64,000 bases of DNA from an uncultured Acidobacteriota bacterium. Lineage in GTDB: Bacteria; Acidobacteriota; UBA6911; RPQK01; JAJDTT01. Position 1 is the first letter of the stretch; every line of letters starts with the position of its first letter. The translations under genes were made by a program, and so were the position numbers. Location of the stretch: positions 19,848-83,847 of the forward strand of contig CATOST010000028.1 of NCBI GenBank assembly GCA_951812665.1. Reading direction: 5' to 3'. Below the pieces are notes generated by a model. The model was not told the DNA's origin. It did no database searches and saw only the letters and a list, made by a program, of their open reading frames with translations. This document shows positions 32,701 to 40,558 of the stretch, in pieces.

Positions 32701-33196
32701 CGGCATGCTGCTGGTCAAGGGACCGAACCTGATGCGGGGCTATCTGGGACGGGACGACCTGACCCGGAAGGCGATCCGGGACGGCTGGTATGTGACCGGC
32801 GACATCGGCTTGGTGAGCGAGGACGGCTTCGTGAAGATCACCGATCGGCTCTCCCGCTTCTCCAAGATCGGCGGTGAGATGGTTCCCCACGGCCGGGTTG
32901 AGGAACTGTTGCACCAAGCGGCCGAATCAGAAGAGCAGGTCTTCGCCGTCACGGGAATTCCGGACGAGAAGAAAGGGGAAGCCTTGGCCGTGGTCCACAC
33001 GTTGGACGATGCCCGGATCGGACCGGTGATGGAGCGGCTCGCCGAGTTGGGGCTGCCCAATCTCTACATCCCGCGCCGGGACCGTTTCGTCAGGACCGAA
33101 AAGCTTCCCCTGCTGGGGACCGGAAAACTGGATCTGAGGGCGGTCAAGCGCCTCGCCCGCCGGGAGCTGGAGCGGAGTCCTAACAGCCCGTGGTAA
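29762..33196 (+). CDS. aas: Fused lysophospholipid transporter / acyltransferase / acyl-ACP synthetase
   Basis: An 1144-residue three-part protein. Residues 1-420 form an LplT-like major-facilitator transporter (FFGAFNDNAWKLIVTFLAI). The middle is a PlsC acyltransferase with NHVSFID (about residue 443, the HxxxxD site) and FPEGQISRTG. From about 640 it is an AMP-binding acyl ligase with IIFSSGSTGEPKGVML (about 785), YGTTECAP and TGDIG. In E. coli LplT and Aas are neighbouring genes that import and reacylate lysophosphatidylethanolamine; the fused form is known elsewhere. All motifs are intact. It is convergent with a purine permease. Confidence 0.95.
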   Translation: MAKDAKAGLKFLLIAQFFGAFNDNAWKLIVTFLAIKASTAHLTPGGPEYQSAAQFQTAIAFCVLTIPLMVFSLPAGLLADRISKRSVIVAMKLAEVLLMGSAALALYTAPGTTLAPLVILGLMGLQSALFSPAKYGILPEMLPHDRLTAGNAHLETWTFLAIILGTASGGLLLDLSGETAWLAAAILVPAAVVGLLISLQLPRVPAARSEGNLGETIRTAWRTIRRERVLGLAVAGSVVYWTIASLLGQDILVYVKSVLGLSDTHAGIPLALFGLGVGGGSLITARLSRGKVEYGVIPLGAILMAGNCVLMVLVVPGFYGLLAFSAALGVASGMIIVPLNSLLQWRAPDQHRGAVIALANVWIFAGITVGSLGAAGLAALGLSPVSILLVAALALLAGMFWAVSLLPDVLLRLLLVLATHSLYRLRAVGREHVPEKGGALLVPNHVSFIDFVLLLAVIDRPIRFIVHREYYDRFYFKPFMKSLGCIPISSSEGPRQILRALRDAGRLLDQGELVCIFPEGQISRTGTLLPFNRGLERIVRNRQAPIIPVYLDRIWGSIFSYERNRFVFKIPREIPYQVTLAFGSPLPSKTDVSTIRQAVQELSCAAWNRRQDGVRPLHRAIVRKARIRPLALAYADESRPRLVRIKALTGAVALARALKSEWAGQERVGILLPPTVAAALVNLAAALACRVTVNLNYTAGRHGMESAVSQSGLRTVVTSRTFLQKAELTPPENVRLVYLEELAEGIGAGRRVTSLLAALLLPSRWLEKLCGAVRVPGPHDVMTIIFSSGSTGEPKGVMLTQFNLDSNIAAIEQVLRTKPTDRVLGILPFFHSFGYVVFWFAAKKGLALPLHPNPLDGPAVGRLVERYRVSIMMATPTFLRIYMRLCSPGQLGSVRLLLTGAEKLPEKLALAFEQQFGLRPLEGYGTTECAPVISVGVPDYRAPGFFQPGSRPGHVGQPLPGVAVRVVEPDSFEPLPAGTPGMLLVKGPNLMRGYLGRDDLTRKAIRDGWYVTGDIGLVSEDGFVKITDRLSRFSKIGGEMVPHGRVEELLHQAAESEEQVFAVTGIPDEKKGEALAVVHTLDDARIGPVMERLAELGLPNLYIPRRDRFVRTEKLPLLGTGKLDLRAVKRLARRELERSPNSPW

Positions 33197-33213
33197 AAGT
33201 CATCACGGCATTC

Positions 33214-33310
33214 GACCGTCCCTGCATCCCGGCGGACGGCGTTGCGATTCGGGCACATACTCCCGGTATGCACCCGAATCGCGCCTTGTCCGGCGGGCGC
33301 AGGAACGGTC
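33214..33310. terminator. Long imperfect inverted repeat between convergent genes
   Basis: GACCGT/ACGGTC, CCTGC/GCAGG and CGATTCGGG/CCCGAATCG pair in nested order around a central TAC..GTA turn, giving a 97-bp hairpin. Its position 18 nt after the aas stop suggests a bidirectional terminator. It does not match families A, B or C. Confidence 0.6.
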
Positions 33311-33341
33311 TCGGTGCTCGCGGGACTTTCACCACGGACTG

Positions 33342-34655
33342 CTAACCGATGAAAACGTACTTGGCGATAAAGACGACCGCCAGGACGTCGACCAGCCAAT
33401 GCACCTCGTCGCCTCGTCCGCTCAACCGCTTGACGATGGGATAGGAGATGAAACCCAGCGCCAACCCGTCGGCGATGCTGAAGGTCAGCGGGATGGCGAT
33501 CAGGGTAAGGAAGGCCGGCACAGCCTCCGAAATGTCGTTCCAACGGATCCGCGCGGCGGCCCCCATCATCAGAACGCCCGTCACCACCAGCGCCGGCGCG
33601 GCGGCGAATGTGGGAACCGCTTGAACCAATGGGGTGAAGAACAACGCGGCGGCGAACAAAGCGCTGACCACCACGCTGGAGAAACCGGTCCGGGCGCCGG
33701 AAGAGATGCCGGCGGCGCTCTCGATGTAGGTGGTCACGGTTGAAGTCCCGATGACGCTGCCGCATACGGTGCCCACCGAATCGGACAGCAACGCCCGGTT
33801 GGCCCGGGGCAGCCGTCCCCGTTCGTCCAGAAAACCGGACCGTTCCGACAAGCCCAAGAGCGTCCCCATGGTGTCGAAGAGGTCCACGAAGAGCAGGGCA
33901 AGGATCAGCTCGATGAAGGCCACGTTCAGGGTCTGGGGCAGGTGACGGATCGCTTCGCCGAAGAGATGAACGGGCCAGACCGGCATGCTGACCAAACCCG
34001 TGGGCCACGGCGTTGCCCCGCAGATCATGGCCAGCAGGGTCACGCCCATCATGCCCAGCAGAATCGCGCCGCGTATTCCGCGCGCCATCATCACTCCGAT
34101 CGCCAGCAGGCCCAGCAGGGCCAAGCCGACGGACCAGGAGCGCACGTCGCCCAGGCTGACCAGGGTGGCCGGATTGTCGACGATGAGGCCCGCGTTCTTC
34201 AGACCGATGAACGCGATGAAGAGACCGATCCCTGCCGCAACGGCCCGCTTCAGCGGATCCGGAACCGAGTTGATGATCGCTTCCCGGACTCGCAAGACGG
34301 TCAACAACAGAAACAGCAGTCCCGAAGCCAAGACTACGCCCAGGGCCAGTTTCCAGTCCACGCCCATGCCCAGGACGATGGAGTAGGCAAAGAATGCGTT
34401 GAGGCCCATTCCGGGCGCCAGGGCGAAGGGATAGTTGGCCAGGAGGCCCATCAGGAGGGTGGCGAGGGCGGCCGCCGCACAAGTAGCGAACAACAACTCG
34501 CCGAGCAGTTCCTTTCCCAGGGCGTCGGACAGGATGGCGGGATTCACGACCACGATATAGGCCATGGTCATGAACGTGGTCGCGCCGCCGGTGACCTCGA
34601 TCCGCCAGTTCGTGTTTTCCTGCTCGAACTTGAAGAATTCAGCTATCTTTTTCAT
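33342..34655 (-). CDS. AzgA/PbuG-type purine permease (NCS2 family)
   Basis: A 437-residue membrane protein with about 12-14 helices. Hallmarks are TNWRIEVTGGATTFMTMAYI near the N-terminus, the LAPGMGLNAFFAY helix and DLFDTMGTL in the middle, and ALPVLVVTGV-like APALVVTGVLMMG. This is the adenine/guanine/hypoxanthine:proton symporter group. The region upstream (34656-34740) is AT-rich and likely holds its promoter, followed by three family-B hairpins. Substrate choice between adenine and hypoxanthine cannot be read here. Confidence 0.93.
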   Translation of the reverse strand: MKKIAEFFKFEQENTNWRIEVTGGATTFMTMAYIVVVNPAILSDALGKELLGELLFATCAAAALATLLMGLLANYPFALAPGMGLNAFFAYSIVLGMGVDWKLALGVVLASGLLFLLLTVLRVREAIINSVPDPLKRAVAAGIGLFIAFIGLKNAGLIVDNPATLVSLGDVRSWSVGLALLGLLAIGVMMARGIRGAILLGMMGVTLLAMICGATPWPTGLVSMPVWPVHLFGEAIRHLPQTLNVAFIELILALLFVDLFDTMGTLLGLSERSGFLDERGRLPRANRALLSDSVGTVCGSVIGTSTVTTYIESAAGISSGARTGFSSVVVSALFAAALFFTPLVQAVPTFAAAPALVVTGVLMMGAAARIRWNDISEAVPAFLTLIAIPLTFSIADGLALGFISYPIVKRLSGRGDEVHWLVDVLAVVFIAKYVFIG

Positions 34656-34744
34656 TGAAGTCCGGTCTTATGTAGTAACAGACAAATAATTAATAAATAA
34701 GGGAAATCTATCTCTCTTAAGAACAATATAGGAGCCCGTGGGAG

Positions 34745-34886
34745 GGGGGACTTTTTGTCCCCCTCTTCATTGCCGCACGAGAGCCGAGAGCGAGGGTTTC
34801 CAATTCCTGGAAAGCCGATACGAGAGAAAGAGGGGGACAAAATGTCCCCCCTCCTGCCGGACGAAGAGGGGGACTAAAAGTCCCCC
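34745..34886. repeat. Three family-B hairpins in a cluster
   Basis: GGGGGAC/GTCCCCC (34745-34763), GGGGGACA/TGTCCCCC (34832-34850) and GGGGGACT/AGTCCCCC (34868-34886) lie in 140 bp between the permease start and the FG-GAP gene stop. Between the first two is GGTTTCCAATTCC..GGAAAGCCGA, a degenerate second stem of the composite element. Confidence 0.75.
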
Positions 34887-34909
34887 CTCCCATGCCCCCT
34901 CCTGGCGGC

Positions 34910-37738
34910 TCAGTGGTAACTGATGGAGACCGACTCCAGGACCGGAGAATTGCCCGAGCCGGGACTGAGGAGGCTGGCCTTGTACTGGATCCAACGGGTT
35001 CCCTCGCCGGCGTCCGGAAGCTGGGAGCCAGACTGCTTGTAGTAGCTCCCCGAGCCCTTCGGTCCCATCCAAGCGGCCGACTCCAATCCCTCCCGGGTGG
35101 CGGCCCAGCGCACCTGGAATTCCAGACCGGTCCGGAACGGCGTCTCCCCCTCCCAGGTGATGGTTCCGAAGCGCTCCACGGAACCGGCGTCGAATGGTGG
35201 AGAAACGTAGTCGTAACGATGGCCCCGATCATAGGCATGACCCGGATCGGAGGCAAGATGGTGAGGTCCCAGGACCGGCAGGGAAGTCCGTCGCTCGGTG
35301 GAGAAACCATCGGGTCCGCCCCAGTAGAGAAAGGCGTCGTTCCTGTGGTTCCCCTGCTTTGAGTGGCAGGCGAACAGGATGTCCACGTGTCCGTCCAGGT
35401 CGAAGTCGTTGGCGATGACGCCGGAAGCGGAGTTGCTGGGGATCTCCATCTTGCGGGAGGGATCGAAGCCGGAGGGGCCGTTCCAATAGATTCTGGAGGG
35501 ATGGCTGCGCGTGTAACCGGCATGGTAGCTGCTCAGCACCAGGTCCAGGAACCCGTTCCCGTTCAGGTCGGCCACGGCGGCGGACGAGTTTCCCACCGAA
35601 GGCAGGATGGTCGGGTTCGATTCGTCGTAGCCATCCGGTCCACCCCAGTAAATAAAGGTGTCCCCCTCTGCGGAGCCGCCGAAGGACCGGGACTTACCCG
35701 GCGCCGGGTCCTTGTCATAGAGGTTGCTGGCGATCACTTCCAGAAAGCCGTTCCCGTCCAGATCGGCCACCTCCACGCCAACCGAAACCCGGGAAGGCAA
35801 CTCCGTCTTGCGGTCATTGTCGAATCCCAGGGGACTGTTCCAGTAGACCACCACCTTGTTGAGGGTCCCGCTGAAGATCACATCGATCCAACCGTCACGA
35901 TTCAGGTCGCCGATGGTGTGTTCCCGGATGCTGCCGATCCGGAAGATGAAGCGGTTGTCGTTCGAGAATCCCTCCGGCCCGCCCCAGAAGAGGCTGGTGG
36001 CCTCGGTTCCCGGGCGCCACTGGGTGAAGGAGGCGTCCAGGTAACCGTCCCGGTTGAAGTCGGCGAGCCGGGAAGAAAAGCTGATCTCGGTCTCGAGGAC
36101 AGTCCGATTGGACGCGGAGTACCCGGAAACCGACCCCCAGTAGATGGCCGGACTCGGGCTCTTTTTGTAGATGGAGGGGAACAGGAGATCTACATGGCCG
36201 TCGCGGTTGATGTCCGCGCTGGAGCAGTATCCGTTGCCTGTGGGCAACAATTGTCGGCGAGCCGGCTCGAATCGCCCCTTGGGGCCGCCCCAGTAGATGT
36301 AGGCCGGGATGCCATGAGCGGTGTCGGCGGCATGGACGAAGACGAGGTCCTTGCTGCCGTCTCCGTCCAGGTCTCCCGCCTGGACCCCGGTGGCCTCGAA
36401 TGTGGGCAACTCGGTCCGCCACTCGGTCGAGTAACGCTCCGGACCGCCCCAATAGACGTAGGCCCGGGGATTCCTGTGTGTCGGCGAACCCTGCTGCGAG
36501 AAGACCACCTCGGGGTAGCCGTCCTCGTCCAGATCCTCCACCAGGCAACGGGTCGGCGACAGCGTGGGAAGCAATGTCCGCCGATGGGAGCGATAGCCAT
36601 CTGGGGCTCCCCAGTAGATGAAGGATGCCAGTCCGGACTTGTTGGCGAAGACCAGATCGGGGTGTCCGTCCCGGTTCAAATCTCCCGCCGCCACGTCCGA
36701 GGCCCCCACGGTGGGCAGGAACGTCCTGGAATCGACCGAATAGCCCTTGGACGATCCCCAATAGATGGACGAGGGCACGCTGATGGTGTCCACGATGTTG
36801 TACATGCCCATCTCCCGGGTCTTGAGCCGGTAGGCGTTGGCCAGGACGACCTCCGGGAAACCGTCCCCATTCAGGTCGGCGACCTCCACAGCTGAAGTCC
36901 GGTCACCATGAAGATGGACCGCCGCGCGTTGCATGTAGTCTCCATCCGCGGTGCCCCAGTAGAGGAGGGCGCCTCCCTCCGCGTCCGTGTTTCCCTCGTT
37001 GGCGAAGACCAGGTCCAGGTGCCCGTCCCGGTCCAGATCGGCGACCTTCACGTCCCGGCCGTTCACGGTCCTGAGTACCTGCCGCCGTTCGGCGGAATAA
37101 CCGTCCGCCGAACCCCAGTAGACGAAGGACTCGTTGTGCGGGTCCACCGTCACGTGGTAGTCCAATCCGCTGTTGGCAAAGACGATATCGGGGTGTCCAT
37201 CCCGGTTCAGGTCTTCCACGGCCACCGTCCGGGCGCCCCGCGTGGGGAGGCCGCTGCGGTCGGAAGCCTCAGGCCCGCCCTTGGCGCCCCGGAAAATGAA
37301 TGAATCCAGGTCGGTGCGGGTTCCGTTGAAGTTGTTGGCCACGATCAACTCGGCGTTGCCGTCTCCGTCCAGATCGGCGATGGCGCCGTCATGCCCCCCG
37401 TTGGTGGGCAAACGGCTCTGGCGACGGGGCGAGTATCCCTCGCCTCCGCCCCAGTAGATGAACAGGTCCGCCCGCTCGTGGGGATCGTGGTCATTGGGGA
37501 AAATGATGTCGACACGTCCGTCCTGATTCAGGTCCAACAGCTTGATCAGGACCACCTGGCCTTGAGCGGTGACGTAGGTGTTGACGCCTCCGTCGCTGAA
37601 ACTTCCGTCGGCGAAGTCGAGGAAGGAGGATGACGTCCAGACCTTCTCCCCGGCCGTCAGGGGCTCGGCGCCCCAGATCAAGGCCACCACGGCAAACGCA
37701 CAAACCGAAGCCGTTCGAATCGATTTCCCAAGGATCAT
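34910..37738 (-). CDS. Secreted FG-GAP/VCBS repeat protein
   Basis: A 942-residue exported protein (signal peptide ILGKSIRTASVCAFAVVALIWG..LTAG). About fifteen repeats of 55-60 residues each carry a calcium loop such as DLNQDGRVDIIFPN, DLDGDGNAELIVAN or DLNRDGHPDIVFAN and the phrase FIYWGGxxGY, characteristic of integrin-like FG-GAP/VCBS propellers. The last 80 residues (FGTITWEGETPFRTGLEFQV..ESVSISYH) form a different, sandwich-like end. I start at ATG 37738, which has AAGGA 9 nt upstream. A surface or extracellular calcium-binding adhesin is plausible; no catalytic motif is seen. Confidence 0.9.
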   Translation of the reverse strand: MILGKSIRTASVCAFAVVALIWGAEPLTAGEKVWTSSSFLDFADGSFSDGGVNTYVTAQGQVVLIKLLDLNQDGRVDIIFPNDHDPHERADLFIYWGGGEGYSPRRQSRLPTNGGHDGAIADLDGDGNAELIVANNFNGTRTDLDSFIFRGAKGGPEASDRSGLPTRGARTVAVEDLNRDGHPDIVFANSGLDYHVTVDPHNESFVYWGSADGYSAERRQVLRTVNGRDVKVADLDRDGHLDLVFANEGNTDAEGGALLYWGTADGDYMQRAAVHLHGDRTSAVEVADLNGDGFPEVVLANAYRLKTREMGMYNIVDTISVPSSIYWGSSKGYSVDSRTFLPTVGASDVAAGDLNRDGHPDLVFANKSGLASFIYWGAPDGYRSHRRTLLPTLSPTRCLVEDLDEDGYPEVVFSQQGSPTHRNPRAYVYWGGPERYSTEWRTELPTFEATGVQAGDLDGDGSKDLVFVHAADTAHGIPAYIYWGGPKGRFEPARRQLLPTGNGYCSSADINRDGHVDLLFPSIYKKSPSPAIYWGSVSGYSASNRTVLETEISFSSRLADFNRDGYLDASFTQWRPGTEATSLFWGGPEGFSNDNRFIFRIGSIREHTIGDLNRDGWIDVIFSGTLNKVVVYWNSPLGFDNDRKTELPSRVSVGVEVADLDGNGFLEVIASNLYDKDPAPGKSRSFGGSAEGDTFIYWGGPDGYDESNPTILPSVGNSSAAVADLNGNGFLDLVLSSYHAGYTRSHPSRIYWNGPSGFDPSRKMEIPSNSASGVIANDFDLDGHVDILFACHSKQGNHRNDAFLYWGGPDGFSTERRTSLPVLGPHHLASDPGHAYDRGHRYDYVSPPFDAGSVERFGTITWEGETPFRTGLEFQVRWAATREGLESAAWMGPKGSGSYYKQSGSQLPDAGEGTRWIQYKASLLSPGSGNSPVLESVSISYH

Positions 37739-37804
37739 GGCGGTTATTCCTTTCTGTTCGGAACCGAAAGCGTGTGGCACCTAGTCTACACCGGAGACAC
37801 AGGC

Positions 37805-37834
37805 GTAGGGCCCCCCTTGTGGGTGCCCTCTTTG
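37805..37834. repeat. Partial family-C element, reverse orientation
   Basis: About 27 of 30 bases match the complement of 29698-29727, including GTAGGG, CCCCTTGTGGG and GCCCTCTTT. Only one end is present. It lies just after the TfoX stop, upstream of the FG-GAP gene. Confidence 0.6.
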
Positions 37835-37842
37835 GCGCTTGG

Positions 37843-38181
37843 TCACTTGGGAGGTAGGGACTCGGCATAGGTGGCGGCCCGGTTTACCCACGTTTCCAGA
37901 TCATGGTCAGACTCGATTCCGGCCGGCTCCACCAGGGCCCACCCCTTCATCACCCGGCCTGTGATGTCCGCCGGCTTCGTATGCGGTTCCGCCAGCGTCC
38001 TGTCGTGGTCCTTCTTGTCCAACCGCACGATGAGAGAGCCCTTCCAGGTGCCGACGCACATGTTGCCGTTGATCATGAAGCAGACGCCGCCGAACATTCT
38101 TCTTTTGGAGACGCCCTCACGTCCCAAGAGAACGTCACGGACCCGATCTGCCAGTACGCCGTCGTTCAACTCCGCGTGCAT
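37843..38181 (-). CDS. TfoX N-terminal domain protein
   Basis: A 112-residue stand-alone TfoX_N domain: VRDVLLGREGVSKRRMFGGVCFMINGNMCVGTWKGSLIVRL is the family signature, with the tail GWALVEPAGIESDHDLETWVNRAATYA. In Haemophilus, TfoX/Sxy promotes competence, but single-domain relatives like this are widespread and their role is unclear. It is upstream of the FG-GAP gene on the same strand, separated by a family-C fragment. Confidence 0.9.
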   Translation of the reverse strand: MHAELNDGVLADRVRDVLLGREGVSKRRMFGGVCFMINGNMCVGTWKGSLIVRLDKKDHDRTLAEPHTKPADITGRVMKGWALVEPAGIESDHDLETWVNRAATYAESLPPK

Positions 38182-38216
38182 CCGTTCTTTTTGACCGATT
38201 AGGGGAGGGACTGGGA

Positions 38217-38300
38217 GGGACTTTTAGTCCCCCAATCTTCATTCGCCCGTTCGTTTGGTGCTCTGCTGCTCCTCTGGAGTTCGGCGATTGGAAATCGCCG
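38217..38300. repeat. Complete family-B composite element, overlapping a gene end
   Basis: First stem GGGACT/AGTCCC (38217-38231), linker with GGAGTTCGGC, then second stem CGGCGATT/AATCGCCG (38282-38300, 3-nt loop). It shows both stems best. The second stem and linker lie within the 3' end of the SDR gene that stops at 38239. Confidence 0.7.
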
Positions 38301-38913
38301 CTCCCCGCGAATCGGGAATCGGAAGCCCGCCCCAAATGCGAAAGACCTGACCCGACATCGTTCCCTCGATCGCCCGGACATACACTTGACCGCACTGCTC
38401 CGCAGTCACTCGGCCCCGTCCTTCTCTCCCAGCAGGAACCACGGGGCCGGGGCTGACAACGTTGACTCGAATGCTGCGAGGCCACAGCTGGTCCGTTTGT
38501 TCTACAAAGGTTTCGAGTGCCGCATTGAACGGTCCCGTGGCGAAACCGCGCAGGTTCGAATAATGGCTCAGGAATCCACTGGTCAACGTAAACGAGCCGC
38601 CGTCCCGAATCGTCGATTGCCCCATTGACACCAGCCGGATCTGGGACAGAAATTTCCTCTCAAATCCGTAACGATAGTCATCATCGACCAATTCTTCGAA
38701 CCGGCGAAATCGACTATCGTTGCCCACGGCCGAAACAAGCGCATCGTAGGCCCCGACTGATGCGAACATGTTTCGCACCGACTCTGTATCGGTGTAGTCA
38801 CACTGCACGTCACCATCGGCCAGCCCGACTCGAACCACCTCATGATTGGCGGATACGGCCTTGTCGACCCCACGACCGATCTTGCCGGATGCCCCGACGA
38901 GGATCACTTTCAT
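38239..38913 (-). CDS. Short-chain dehydrogenase-like protein with repeat-derived tail
   Basis: The NAD(P) loop GASGKIGRG opens the protein, followed by CDYTDTESV, LVSAVGNDS and LTSGFLSHYSNLRGFATGPFNAALE, a compact SDR fold of about 195 residues. The usual Tyr-x3-Lys is not in its normal place, as in the short YbbO-less subgroup of such proteins, so oxidoreductase activity is uncertain. Family homology ends around FRIWGG; the last 28 residues (LPIPDSRGAAISNRRTPEEQ..) come from the family-B element. It is followed upstream by a second SDR 15 nt away, same strand, probably one operon. Confidence 0.8.
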   Translation of the reverse strand: MKVILVGASGKIGRGVDKAVSANHEVVRVGLADGDVQCDYTDTESVRNMFASVGAYDALVSAVGNDSRFRRFEELVDDDYRYGFERKFLSQIRLVSMGQSTIRDGGSFTLTSGFLSHYSNLRGFATGPFNAALETFVEQTDQLWPRSIRVNVVSPGPVVPAGREGRGRVTAEQCGQVYVRAIEGTMSGQVFRIWGGLPIPDSRGAAISNRRTPEEQQSTKRTGE

Positions 38914-38928
38914 CTGAAGTTCTCCTGA

Positions 38929-39615
38929 TCAGACGGATCGGGTGATTCCTCCATCCACCCGAATGTTCTGTCCCGTGATGTAGGCGCCGCCGTCGGAGGC
39001 CAGAAAGAAGATGACGTCGGCAATCTCTTCGGTCGTACCGTAGCGTTGCATCGGGATGCGGTCGCGATACTCCGAATTCTCGGGAAAACTGTTGATGAAC
39101 CCGGGGAGAACGTTGTTCATGCGAATGTTGTCCGCCGCGTACCTGTCCGAGAACAGTTTTGCAAAGGCCGCCAATCCCGACCGGAACACTCCGGACGTGG
39201 GAAAAGCCGGTTCAGGCTCGAACGCGGCGAAGCTGGAAATGTTGAGGATCACCCCACCCTTCTGCCGCTGCATGATGGGTGTCACCAGCCGTGTCGGACG
39301 CACCGCACTGAGAAAGTAGACCTCCATTCCCGAGTGCCAGTCGTCATCCGAGAGTTCGAGGATCGGCGCCCTCGGACCGTGTCCTGCGCTGTTCACCAGC
39401 ACGTCTACCCGGCCCCATCTTTCCATGGTGAGATCCACGAGGCGCTTCAGGTCGTCAAATGACTGATTGGATCCCGTAACACCGACGCCGCCGAGCTTCG
39501 TTGCCAAGGCTTCCCCTTTGCCCGAGGAAGACAGGATGGAGACGCTAAATCCGTCAGCGGCGAACCTCCGCGCCGTAGCGGCTCCCATGCCACTTCCCCC
39601 AGCAGTGACGATCAC
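38929..39615 (-). CDS. SDR-family protein lacking the usual YxxxK, with ambiguous 5' end
   Basis: VTAGGSGMGAATARRFAADG is the NAD(P) site, and VDVLVNSAGHGPRAPI and NISSFAAFEPEP the NAG and Ser regions. Where YSASKAA is expected the sequence reads PTSGVFRSG, so the catalytic Tyr and Lys are missing. The first canonical start in frame is GTG 39615 without a ribosome-binding site. Just upstream, ATG 39635 begins MDNRKK in another frame and would join V-V-I-V-T-A-G-G if the run of six A (39619-39624) had seven, which suggests a lost base or slippage. Confidence 0.8.
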   Translation of the reverse strand: MIVTAGGSGMGAATARRFAADGFSVSILSSSGKGEALATKLGGVGVTGSNQSFDDLKRLVDLTMERWGRVDVLVNSAGHGPRAPILELSDDDWHSGMEVYFLSAVRPTRLVTPIMQRQKGGVILNISSFAAFEPEPAFPTSGVFRSGLAAFAKLFSDRYAADNIRMNNVLPGFINSFPENSEYRDRIPMQRYGTTEEIADVIFFLASDGGAYITGQNIRVDGGITRSV

Positions 39616-39683
39616 GACTTTTTTCTGTTGTCCATTTCTGCACGCATCGGTTCATTATTACTCGATTTGGGGAGCAACTGGGA

Positions 39684-39700
39684 GGGGACTTTTAGTCCCC
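39684..39700. repeat. Family-B hairpin element
   Basis: GGGGACT and AGTCCCC pair perfectly around TTT. Downstream CGGCAGCAGGAAAACCTCCG is a degenerate linker and second stem. It lies upstream of the SDR gene and downstream of the SLATT-like gene. Confidence 0.65.
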
Positions 39701-39825
39701 CACGCCTCGGAGTAACGGCAGCAGGAAAACCTCCGTTCCCGACTCCGCGTCTCGTAACCCGGATTTCGGCTGCATGTCGTGGAAAACGGTTACTCAGATC
39801 GAGAGTACGGGGCCGCGGCAGGCTC

Positions 39826-40344
39826 TCAATCTTCCTTGGCGAGGCGGTGTATCCCGAGATCGAAAAAGTGGGCCGTCAACCGTTGCCACCAAGCCACGGC
39901 AAACGGATCTTTCTTGCCGACAAGGTCCATTGTCCGAATCAGGGTGTTGCGGCAGAGCGCCCAGACCACAGCCTTTCCCGTAGGCGCCTGGAACTCCAAG
40001 TCCATATACTCCTCCATGACGGCCTTGACCGTCTTCCGGGAGGAACTGGCGTAGAGCTGCCTGACGAGCGCCATGTAGTCCTGGTGCAACTCGGCATGCC
40101 GGACCACCTTGACTTCAGGAGCGAAGACGAGCTTGAGAACGGAAACGAGCGCAATCCCCAGTCCCGATCCGAAAATCCACGGCGAACCATCCTGGACCGC
40201 CAGCGCAGCCGTTCCGGCGCCGAGCAGCAACAGCGGAACGTTGGTCCACCGACCGAGGACCTGGAAGAAGAACAGGCGTCTGGCATGGTAGCAACTCGAA
40301 ATGCGGACCTGGAAAAGAAGATCGTTATGTTCCTGGTTCTTCAT
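39826..40344 (-). CDS. SLATT-like two-helix membrane protein
   Basis: A 172-residue protein starting NDLLFQVRISSCYHARRLFFFQ, then two hydrophobic helices (VPLLLLGAGTAALAV and SGLGIALVSVLKLVF), then an amphipathic C-terminal domain (HAELHQDYMALVRQLYASSS). The layout matches SLATT domains, proposed pore-forming effectors of nucleotide-signalled defence systems. No SMODS or SLOG partner is nearby, so defence is not established. GGGAG lies about 11 nt before the ATG. It is a lone gene divergent from the PhyH gene. Confidence 0.6.
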   Translation of the reverse strand: MKNQEHNDLLFQVRISSCYHARRLFFFQVLGRWTNVPLLLLGAGTAALAVQDGSPWIFGSGLGIALVSVLKLVFAPEVKVVRHAELHQDYMALVRQLYASSSRKTVKAVMEEYMDLEFQAPTGKAVVWALCRNTLIRTMDLVGKKDPFAVAWWQRLTAHFFDLGIHRLAKED

Positions 40345-40558
40345 ATTTTCACTTCTCCCGAGGCCGGTACCCCCACCCTCCGGATCTCGAACCTGTGTTT
40401 GAGTCCCTGTATGAAGTTAACGATCGCACGCCAAGAAAGACGAGGTTCAATCGGTGCCGTCACGCCGGTTCTTCTCTCAATCGCATTCCTCGCCCCTCGT
40501 CTTGCAAATGGGCGTTCCGGTTTGGAAGAATGAACCGCCCAGCCGAAAGGCGGATTTC

